From contig CAVEGR010000138.1 of the NCBI GenBank assembly GCA_963615565.1, positions 1 through 5,333 on the forward strand: 5,333 nt of DNA, written 5' to 3'. The translations under genes were made by a program, and so were the position numbers. This document shows positions 1 to 5,333 of this stretch, one piece after another; the stretch's first letter is position 1, and every line of letters begins with the position of its first letter. The stretch is from UBA9732 sp963615565 (GTDB taxonomy: Bacteria; Spirochaetota; Spirochaetia; Sphaerochaetales; Sphaerochaetaceae). Under the pieces are notes generated by a model. The model searched no databases, was not told the origin of the DNA, and saw only the letters and a program-made list of their open reading frames with translations.

Positions 1-856
1 GATTATTCCATTGGTCTATTACTTTATATTCAAGTACATCCCAATTTGGAATGCTCAGATTGCATTTAGAGATTTTATTTCTTTAAAAAGAACTGGTATT
101 ACTGGCGGTACTTGGGTTGGACTAGAGAATTTTAAGACTTTCATTGGTTCGTATTATTTCTGGGACTTGATTAGAAATACACTCATGTACAGTTTTGGAA
201 AATTGCTTGTTAGCCTTCCTTTGTCAATTCTTTTAGCTATTGCAATTTATGAATGTACTTGTGCTCCTTTGAGAAAGGTTGTTCAAACACTATCTTATCT
301 TCCTCACTTCCTTTCTTGGGTTATTATGTACGGAATTTTGCTGTCCTTGCTTTCTCCAAGCCAAGGTATACTGAACGATGTTATTAAGCTGTTTGGTGGA
401 ACACCTAAGAACTTTCTTACAGATCCAACAGCATTTCCAATCATTGTTATTCTTTCTGATGCATGGAAGGAGATGGGTTGGAGTGCAATTATTTTTATTG
501 CTGCACTTATGGGTATTGATGGAACGCTTTTTGAAGCTGCAACTGTTGAAGGTGCAAATAGTTGGCAGAGAGTAAGATACATTACTCTTCCTTCTATTAA
601 GCCTGTTATTGTTGTTGTTCTTCTCATGAAGATTGGAACTATCTTGGATGCTGGTTTTAACCAGTTATACATGTTGTATAGTCCTGCTGTTTATAGTGTT
701 GGCGATATTATTGATACTTGGGTTTACCGTGGAACTATCAATGGACAGTTCAGTCTTGCAACTGCAGCTGGTATCTTCAAGGGTGTCATTGGTATGACGC
801 TATTGTTTGTTTCTAACTGGGCTTCTAAGAAGTTCACTGAAAATTCTTTGTTCTAA
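1..856 (+). CDS. Sugar ABC transporter permease, LplB/YteP family (5' partial)
   Basis: Inner-membrane permease of an oligosaccharide importer (binding-protein-dependent, MalF side of the pair). The frame is open from base 2, reading I-I-P-L-V-Y-Y-F, so the true start lies upstream; the TTG at 11 is an internal Leu. About 285 residues are visible and the family is usually about 300-320, so roughly 20-35 N-terminal residues are missing. The opening F-K-Y-I-P-I-W followed by Q-I-A-F-R-D-F is the typical LplB entry after the first membrane helix. Further hydrophobic segments lie near 190-255, 290-355, 435-515, 600-660 and 765-825. The cytoplasmic EAA loop that docks the ATPase is clear at about 530-603 (E-A-A-T-V-E-G-A, then L-P-S-I-K-P). 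The next permease begins 12 nt downstream, so the two are co-transcribed and probably form a heterodimer. In B. subtilis the YteP/YtcP pair serves pectin oligosaccharides, but the family also carries other sugars, so the substrate rests on the neighbouring enzyme. Family call is strong; gene-level orthology is not certain. Confidence 0.95.
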   Translation, partial: IIPLVYYFIFKYIPIWNAQIAFRDFISLKRTGITGGTWVGLENFKTFIGSYYFWDLIRNTLMYSFGKLLVSLPLSILLAIAIYECTCAPLRKVVQTLSYLPHFLSWVIMYGILLSLLSPSQGILNDVIKLFGGTPKNFLTDPTAFPIIVILSDAWKEMGWSAIIFIAALMGIDGTLFEAATVEGANSWQRVRYITLPSIKPVIVVVLLMKIGTILDAGFNQLYMLYSPAVYSVGDIIDTWVYRGTINGQFSLATAAGIFKGVIGMTLLFVSNWASKKFTENSLF

Positions 857-863
857 GGAGGTG
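855..863 (+). promoter_or_regulatory. Strong Shine-Dalgarno site overlapping the upstream stop codon
   Basis: AAGGAGGTG is a near-perfect complement to the 3' end of 16S rRNA and sits 5 nt before the ATG at 869. It overlaps the last two bases of the TAA of the first permease, so translation of the two permeases is probably coupled and close to equal. It fixes the start of the second permease. Confidence 0.9.
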
Positions 864-868
864 TGTGA

Positions 869-1771
869 ATGTCTAAGAAAAATAATGGAACAGTTGCAGT
901 TAAACTTACAGCTGGAGATAAAGTCTTCCAAATTTGTGTTCGCCTCTTCCTTGCAATTTTGCTTATTGTTATTTTTATTCCTATTTGGAGTACAATTACT
1001 CTTTCTTTTAGACCAGCTAGCTATATTGGCTCCTATCTTGAGGGTATGTTCCTTGCTCCTTGGAAGTGGTCCACACTTGCATACAAGGCACTTTTGAGTA
1101 ACTCGGGTTTTATAAGTGCTTTCATTAACAGTGTAAAAATTACTGTTATGGGTGTTTGTGCAGCTCTCTTTCTTACGGTTCCTATGGCTTATGCTCTTTC
1201 TGTTAAGGGGGTACCAGGAAAAAAGGGAATTGTTATTTTTGTAATGATTCCTTATGTGTTCAACATTGGTGTTGTTCCTACTTATTTGTTGATTTCTAAA
1301 TTGGGACTGGTCAATCATTTAGCATCGGTCTTTTTGCCGGTTGCAATTAATACATATAATATGATTATCATGCGTCAGTTCTTTGAAGGCATCCCAAATG
1401 ACCTCAGAGAAAGTGCATTTATTGATGGCTGTAATGATATTCAAATCATGTTCAAGATTATTTTGCCACTTTCTAAGGCAATAATTATGACCATTGCTTT
1501 GTATTATGCAGTTGCTTTCTGGAATGATTACATGAGAAGCTTGCTTTATTTGCAAAAGAGTTCTCTAAAACCTCTTCCACTTCTTCTTAGAGATATTTTG
1601 CTTGGTGCTAGTATGAACGATAACCTGGAAGCCAGTGCCTTTGGTTCTGCTCCTATTGAAGCAATTAAGGCTGCATCTGTCTTTATAAGTGCAATTCCAA
1701 TGGTTGTTGCTTATCCGTTTATTCAAAAATATTTCACAAAGGGAACTTTGGCCGGTAGTGTCAAAGGTTGA
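869..1771 (+). CDS. Sugar ABC transporter permease, LplC/YtcP family
   Basis: Second inner-membrane permease (MalG side) of the same importer, 300 aa, normal for the family. The start is fixed by an excellent Shine-Dalgarno site 5 nt upstream. A short basic cytoplasmic N-terminus (M-S-K-K-N-N) leads to a first membrane helix at about residues 21-45 and R-P-A-S-Y-I, close to the family's usual sequence after that helix. Further hydrophobic segments are near 84-106, 118-140, 150-166, 200-222 and 266-288, giving six. The EAA loop at about residues 178-203 reads R-E-S-A-F-I-D-G-C-N-D, then I-L-P-L-S-K-A; Ser and Cys replace the more usual Ala at two places, conservative changes that should not prevent ATPase docking. 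The stretch L-K-P-L-P-L-L-L-R-D-I-L is also typical of LplC/YtcP. It follows the first permease by 12 nt and precedes the binding protein, the usual order of such operons. No ATPase gene is visible. Family call is strong; the sugar is inferred from context. Confidence 0.96.
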   Translation: MSKKNNGTVAVKLTAGDKVFQICVRLFLAILLIVIFIPIWSTITLSFRPASYIGSYLEGMFLAPWKWSTLAYKALLSNSGFISAFINSVKITVMGVCAALFLTVPMAYALSVKGVPGKKGIVIFVMIPYVFNIGVVPTYLLISKLGLVNHLASVFLPVAINTYNMIIMRQFFEGIPNDLRESAFIDGCNDIQIMFKIILPLSKAIIMTIALYYAVAFWNDYMRSLLYLQKSSLKPLPLLLRDILLGASMNDNLEASAFGSAPIEAIKAASVFISAIPMVVAYPFIQKYFTKGTLAGSVKG

Positions 1772-1782
1772 TTTTAGTTTTT

Positions 1783-1826
1783 GCAGGGTGCTTTTGAAAT
1801 GCCCTGTTATGAGGGGTTTAACCTCA
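1783..1826 (+). other. Two small stem-loops between permease and binding-protein genes
   Basis: The 92-nt spacer 1772-1863 holds two possible hairpins. The first pairs CAGGG (1784-1788) with CCCTG (1802-1806), extended by G-U wobbles on both sides, with a loop of about 9 nt. The second pairs TGAGG (1810-1814) with CCTCA (1822-1826), with a 7-nt loop. Neither is followed by a run of T, so these are not good intrinsic terminators. A role in mRNA processing or 3'-end protection that raises binding-protein mRNA over permease mRNA is possible. A weak promoter-like pair (TTGCAG at 1781, TGTTAT at 1805) is not convincing. By-eye pairing only. Confidence 0.35.
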
Positions 1827-1849
1827 AAAATATATTTGTAATCATTTAA

Positions 1850-1856
1850 AGGGGGA
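1850..1856 (+). promoter_or_regulatory. Shine-Dalgarno site of the solute-binding protein
   Basis: AGGGGGA lies 7 nt before the ATG at 1864, a good distance. It is purine-rich and G-rich, consistent with strong translation of the binding protein, and it supports this start, which is followed directly by a proper signal peptide. Confidence 0.8.
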
Positions 1857-1863
1857 ATTTTAA

Positions 1864-3435
1864 ATGAAGAAAACTCTTATTGTTCTTATTGTTGCCCTTC
1901 TTGCTTCTAGCTTTGTTTTCGCACAGGGTGGTTCTGAAGCTAAGACAACAACTACTGGACCTATGACCATTACAATGCTTTATTCTGCAACACAGACTGA
2001 AGCTGGTTCTCTTCCTGATGACTGGGCAGGTTATGCTGTTCTTGAAGATAAGCTTGGAATTAAGCTTGAACTTCAGATGCTTCCATCAAACCCAAATGAC
2101 CAGGATCTCATGGTTAGAGCTATGGCTGCAGCAGACGAACTTCCTGACTTTTTCACATGTTCAAGAGAAGTTTGGGCTGACCTTGCAAAGAATGGCATGG
2201 TACTTGATGTAACAGATTATTATGATCTTATGCCTAACAGATGTGCTGTTATGTTTGATAATGCTGCAAAGAATTATGTCACATATGATGGCAGAATTTA
2301 TGGTTTTGCAACTCCATCTGCAATTTCTGGCAACGAAGGTCTTTTGATAAGACAAGACTGGCTTGATAACCTTGGTCTTTCTGTTCCAACAACTTTGGAT
2401 GAGCTTTATGATGTTCTTTATGCTTTCACATATAATGATCCAGATGGCAACGGCAAGAACGACACTTACGGTTTTGGTGCTTTCGTAGAAGAAACAGTTT
2501 CTTACGAAATCTATCCTGGCCGCCGTTTTGAGCCTTTGATGGGTGCTTTTGGTGTTGAAGGTACTTGGAACATGAGCGCAAGCAATTTTGGTCTTAAGAT
2601 TCATGATGAGAATTACTATGACTGGATGGTGTTCTTCAAGAAGTGCATTGACACTGGCGTCATTGATCCAAACTGGATGTCATACAAGAAGGATGACTTC
2701 CGTGCTGCATGGAAGCAGGGTAAGTTTGGTGTCTTCAGAGAGCAGAACTCTGCTTATGCTAGCCAGAACAACTACAAGCCATTTGACGACAACTTCCCAA
2801 ATGGTAGCTTTACAGTCATTGATGCTCCTATTGGACCAGACGGAGACCAGTCTGTTGGCCCACGCTGCCAAGGCATGAGAGTTTATGCAATTAATGCCGA
2901 TGTTTCTGAAGAAAAAGCAAAGAAGATTGTTGAAATGTTTGACTGGATGAGCTATGGCGAAGGTTACCTCCTTTGTGGTTATGGTGAAGAAGGAAAGAAC
3001 TATATTCTTGATGCAGATGGTCTTCCACAGTCAGATGCAAGTCTTGGTTCACTTGGCTACAATAGTGCAGATGGACAGAAGTACATTCAGCTCAGAAACT
3101 GTGCATTTAACTACAGCAATGCTCAGGAAATTGCTCTCCGCTATCCAGCATACATTACAGCAAACTCACAAAAACGCATGAGTGCTGGTGATGTTCTTCT
3201 TGAGATGCAGAGCAAGACTTGGACAAATACCCCAGGTCAGAACAGCATGCCAAAGCCAACAAGCACAGACGTAACAACTTTCTATCAGCAGGGTATTGCT
3301 GAATTCCTTAACGGAACTAGAGAGCTTACAAAGAGCAACTGGGATGCATTTGTAAAACAGTTTGATGAAATTGGTGGTCTTGCTTGGGAAAAAGAAGGCT
3401 ATGAGTATGCATTAGCAAACGGTCTTCTTCAGTAA
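1864..3435 (+). CDS. Periplasmic oligosaccharide-binding protein of ABC importer, LplA/YtcQ type
   Basis: Captures the oligosaccharide and delivers it to the two permeases upstream. It has 523 aa, the large size typical of LplA/YtcQ/AlgQ-like binding proteins. Residues 1-20 form a signal peptide: M-K-K, a hydrophobic stretch 4-19, then V-F-A before Q21. There is no lipobox cysteine, so signal peptidase I cleavage is expected and the mature protein should be soluble in a periplasm; Gram-positive relatives are lipoproteins. The mature start Q-G-G-S-E-A followed by a Thr-rich linker recalls spirochaete binding proteins. Residues 192-200 (D-P-D-G-N-G-K-N-D, followed by T-Y-G-F) form an EF-hand-like calcium loop, as known in alginate- and glycosaminoglycan-oligosaccharide-binding relatives. 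Aromatic residues that could stack on sugar are frequent (for example W259, W271, W284), but I cannot assign the binding site. Codons look biased to C-ending forms (AAC, GAC, TTC, AAG) more than in the neighbours, as in highly expressed genes. Substrate (pectin or rhamnogalacturonan oligosaccharide) is inferred from the adjacent GH105-GH28 gene. Confidence 0.95.
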   Translation: MKKTLIVLIVALLASSFVFAQGGSEAKTTTTGPMTITMLYSATQTEAGSLPDDWAGYAVLEDKLGIKLELQMLPSNPNDQDLMVRAMAAADELPDFFTCSREVWADLAKNGMVLDVTDYYDLMPNRCAVMFDNAAKNYVTYDGRIYGFATPSAISGNEGLLIRQDWLDNLGLSVPTTLDELYDVLYAFTYNDPDGNGKNDTYGFGAFVEETVSYEIYPGRRFEPLMGAFGVEGTWNMSASNFGLKIHDENYYDWMVFFKKCIDTGVIDPNWMSYKKDDFRAAWKQGKFGVFREQNSAYASQNNYKPFDDNFPNGSFTVIDAPIGPDGDQSVGPRCQGMRVYAINADVSEEKAKKIVEMFDWMSYGEGYLLCGYGEEGKNYILDADGLPQSDASLGSLGYNSADGQKYIQLRNCAFNYSNAQEIALRYPAYITANSQKRMSAGDVLLEMQSKTWTNTPGQNSMPKPTSTDVTTFYQQGIAEFLNGTRELTKSNWDAFVKQFDEIGGLAWEKEGYEYALANGLLQ

Positions 3436-3462
3436 CTTATATTTTAATTTCTGATACTAAAT

Positions 3463-3504
3463 GGGGTTGCAGTTGCGCATTGCACGTTGCACGCTTGCAA
3501 CCCC
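3463..3504 (+). terminator. Long imperfect hairpin made of TTGC(A) repeats; possible leaky terminator or mRNA-end stabiliser
   Basis: GGGGTTGCA (3463-3471) pairs perfectly with TGCAACCCC (3496-3504). Inside, GCG (3475-3477) pairs with CGC (3492-3494), and TGCA (3481-3484) with TGCA (3488-3491) around a 3-nt loop, giving about 16 bp with small bulges. The following bases TTCTATT are T-rich but interrupted, so full intrinsic termination is doubtful. The word TTGC occurs five times, at 3467, 3473, 3480, 3487 and 3495. It lies 27 nt after the binding-protein stop and 22 nt before the chosen start of the enzyme gene. The likely effect (inference) is to end or protect most binding-protein transcripts while some read through into the enzyme gene. 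Confidence 0.5.
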
Positions 3505-3526
3505 TTCTATTAAAAACGCAACAAAT

Positions 3527-5333
3527 ATGATTGATACAAGAAAATCTATGACAGAACGTATGAGTCTGTCTGCAATGAAAAAATATAATACGGAAAATGC
3601 TCCGTATAGTTACAAGTCTTCTATTGTTCTTGAGGCGCTCTATAGAGCTTCTAAGGTTCTTGGAAATGATGAGATGTTCAATTATGTTAATGACATGATT
3701 AACTACTACATTCCAGAAGATGGCGTGGTAACAACTTATAAACTTGAAGATTACAGTATGGACCAGGTGAGAATGGGTAATCTTATTCTTGATTTCTATA
3801 AACTCACTGGCCAGAAGAAATATAAAACAGCTTTGGATCTGTTCTATAAGCAGCTTCAGGGGCAGCCTAGAACTCCATCCAAGGGATTTTGGCACAAAAA
3901 GAGATATCCTAATCAAATGTGGTTGGATGGTCTTTATATGCAGGGGCCGTTCTATGCGTCATATACCAAGGAATTTGGTGGATTGAAAGAATGTCTTGAC
4001 GATATTACTTATCAATTTGAACTGGTTTATGAGAAGACATTGGATAAAAAAACAGGCCTACTTAGACATGCATGGGACGAGTCTTGCACGCAACCTTGGT
4101 GTGATCCTAAAACGGGGCAAAGCCAAGAGGTCTGGGCACGAGCTTTGGGCTGGTATGTAATGGCTTTAGCCGATCTTCTTGAGATTGTTCCAGAAGAAGA
4201 AATTTATGAAGGATATCGGGCTAGATTTTTAAGGTTGGCAATGCAGTTAGCTCCTGTGGTGTTGCAATATCAAGATAAGTCAAGTGGCATGTGGTATCAG
4301 GTGATGGACAAAGCAGGTGTGGGAGAAAACTACTTGGAAAGTTCTGCTACTTGCATGTTTGTGTACTTTTTTGCCAAGATGAATAGGATGGGATTTTTAG
4401 ATGAGCCCTACAGAGAGGCTGCTAAGAAAGCGTTTACTGGGTTGTATGAGCATTCTGTGAGCATTGATGAAAATGGTGAGCTATTTTTGCATGATACATG
4501 TAAGAGTGCAGGTTTGGGCAGAGCGTCCGAGGATGGCCCGTATAGACCTGCAGATTTTAAGTATTACACAGAAGGTGAACCTAAAGTTTCAGATAACTTG
4601 CACGGGGTGGGACCGTTTATATCGGCAGCCTTGGAGCTTGAGTTTCCGGCTCAGCTAAATAAAAAAAGCTATGTTTTTAACTCTGGTGAAGATTTAAATG
4701 CAGTATTAAGGGAAAATGCAGGTAAAAAGGCTGTTGTTATTCCTGCAAGGCATTATGAGGTTGGGCCTATTGATGTACCGTCTCATACTCATTTGGTTTT
4801 TGAGCCTGGTGCTGTTTTGGATTTTGTGGATGATTTTGAAGCATATCCACCGGTTTATACGCGCTGGGAAGGTGTTTACTGCTGGGCAATGCATCCTTGT
4901 TTTCTAATCAATAATGCAAATGATGTTGTAATTGAAGGCTCTGGCATTCTGGATGGCCATGGTCAAAAATGGTGGGATTATATTGCAAAATGGAAGAATG
5001 GAGGAAGACCTGCTATACCTAAACTTCCTATTGAGAAGCGTCTTGCGAGTTTGAATCCTAACTATCTTAATGAACCCGGCGGTGGAGGTGGTAGACCTTG
5101 TCAGTTCTTGCGTCCGGCTTTGCTTCAGATACTGGATTCTAAGAATGTTAAGATTGATGGTATTACGCTACATGATAGCCCATTTTGGACAGTTCATCCA
5201 ATAAACAGTACAAATGTATTGTTTAAGGACATTGTTATTAATAATCCTGCTGATTCTCCAAACACAGATGGCATTGATATTGAGTCTTGTGTAAACGTAG
5301 ATGTTAAAGGCTGCAATGTTAATGTAGGAGATG
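3527..5333 (+). CDS. GH105 unsaturated uronyl hydrolase fused to GH28 pectinase domain (3' partial)
   Basis: One open frame of 602 codons runs off the window. Residues 1 to about 375 are a full GH105 domain like B. subtilis YteR (373 aa), which removes 4,5-unsaturated galacturonate from the non-reducing end of rhamnogalacturonan oligosaccharides by double-bond hydration. Aligned by eye to YteR from memory, the active-site residues are kept: Y29, D79, H123, K124, W132, D134 (the catalytic Asp143 of YteR, in M-W-L-D-G), H181, W203, R205 and W209. Residues about 383-602 are the first half of a GH28 parallel beta-helix: V-V-I-P-A, G-S-G-I-L-D-G-H-G, S-P-F-W-T-V-H-P, and the catalytic-type N-T-D-G at 579-582. 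The window stops after G-D, presumably the G-D-D motif; the G-H-G and R-I-K motifs should follow. No signal peptide, so cytoplasmic. The start is uncertain: ATG 3527 is chosen from GH105 alignment, with 3548 possible and 3461 less likely; none has a clear Shine-Dalgarno site. Domain calls are strong; exact substrate is inferred. Confidence 0.93.
   Translation, partial: MIDTRKSMTERMSLSAMKKYNTENAPYSYKSSIVLEALYRASKVLGNDEMFNYVNDMINYYIPEDGVVTTYKLEDYSMDQVRMGNLILDFYKLTGQKKYKTALDLFYKQLQGQPRTPSKGFWHKKRYPNQMWLDGLYMQGPFYASYTKEFGGLKECLDDITYQFELVYEKTLDKKTGLLRHAWDESCTQPWCDPKTGQSQEVWARALGWYVMALADLLEIVPEEEIYEGYRARFLRLAMQLAPVVLQYQDKSSGMWYQVMDKAGVGENYLESSATCMFVYFFAKMNRMGFLDEPYREAAKKAFTGLYEHSVSIDENGELFLHDTCKSAGLGRASEDGPYRPADFKYYTEGEPKVSDNLHGVGPFISAALELEFPAQLNKKSYVFNSGEDLNAVLRENAGKKAVVIPARHYEVGPIDVPSHTHLVFEPGAVLDFVDDFEAYPPVYTRWEGVYCWAMHPCFLINNANDVVIEGSGILDGHGQKWWDYIAKWKNGGRPAIPKLPIEKRLASLNPNYLNEPGGGGGRPCQFLRPALLQILDSKNVKIDGITLHDSPFWTVHPINSTNVLFKDIVINNPADSPNTDGIDIESCVNVDVKGCNVNVGD

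Noticed and set aside
800..1318. 172-codon open frame on the minus strand opposite the end of the first permease and start of the second
   Set aside because: It lies antisense across two well-supported permease genes. Its product is rich in Asn, Lys and Ser with no family signature, as expected for a shadow of hydrophobic coding sequence.
1781..1810. Internal promoter (TTGCAG, 18-nt spacer, TGTTAT)
   Set aside because: Only about 3 of 6 and 4 of 6 matches to the consensus, and the bases also form a stem-loop; too weak to annotate as a promoter.
2161..2604. 147-codon minus-strand open frame inside the binding-protein gene
   Set aside because: It is antisense to a clearly recognised gene and its composition is that of a shadow frame (many Ile, Lys, Ser and Cys, no motif).
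3463..3504. CRISPR-like or short tandem-repeat array from the repeated TTGCA words
   Set aside because: The units are only 4-5 nt at 6-8 nt spacing with no repeat-spacer pattern; a hairpin or small extragenic repeat explains them better.
3461..3526. Coding extension of the enzyme gene from ATG 3461
   Set aside because: There is no Shine-Dalgarno site, the added residues fall outside the GH105 domain, and the sequence is the repeat-built hairpin. Not excluded, but less likely than ATG 3527 or 3548.
3437..3916. 159-codon minus-strand open frame opposite the start of the GH105 domain
   Set aside because: The plus strand encodes clear GH105 motifs here. The minus product shows no domain, has no good ribosome site, and uses the hairpin region as coding sequence.
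1..5333. A wholly new defence, mobile or regulatory system
   Set aside because: All long plus-strand frames belong to a recognisable sugar-uptake and pectin-breakdown operon. No transposase, integrase, toxin, nuclease, reverse transcriptase or array was seen.

Overview
The window reads as one plus-strand carbohydrate-uptake and breakdown operon, open at both ends. It suggests a host-associated or rumen-type spirochaete, most likely Treponema or a relative. The reasons are an AT-rich sequence, a binding protein with an A-Q-G-G-S-E-A signal-peptide junction of a kind common in Treponema/Spirochaeta binding proteins, and an export signal without a lipobox cysteine, which implies a periplasm. The genus is inferred from family knowledge, not from a search.

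Layout: (1) positions 1-856, the 3' part of an LplB/YteP-type sugar ABC permease whose start lies upstream of the window; (2) 869-1771, an LplC/YtcP-type permease, 12 nt downstream with a very strong ribosome binding site; (3) 1772-1863, a 92-nt spacer with two small stem-loops; (4) 1864-3435, a large LplA/YtcQ-type periplasmic solute-binding protein with an EF-hand-like calcium loop; (5) 3436-3526, a spacer with a 42-nt imperfect hairpin built from repeated TTGC(A) words; (6) 3527 to beyond 5333, one uninterrupted reading frame joining a GH105 unsaturated uronyl hydrolase to a GH28 (polygalacturonase-like) domain. The window ends inside the GH28 catalytic core, two residues into the expected G-D-D motif.

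How the genes fit together (inference): pectin or rhamnogalacturonan is first cut outside the cytoplasm by lyases not seen here, leaving oligosaccharides with a 4,5-unsaturated galacturonate at the non-reducing end. The binding protein and two permeases import them, probably powered by a shared MsmX-like ATPase encoded elsewhere, since none is visible here. The fused enzyme has no signal peptide and is predicted to be cytoplasmic. Its GH105 half would remove the unsaturated uronate and its GH28 half would remove a newly exposed galacturonate. The transporter resembles the B. subtilis YtcQ-YteP-YtcP pectin-oligosaccharide system next to the GH105 gene yteR.

The most interesting items are the GH105-GH28 fusion with its predicted cytoplasmic location, the homopolymeric A run at the domain junction, and the repeat-built hairpin with an SD-less start just before this gene. 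The rest is an ordinary transporter operon. No RNA gene, CRISPR array, insertion sequence or phage feature was seen.
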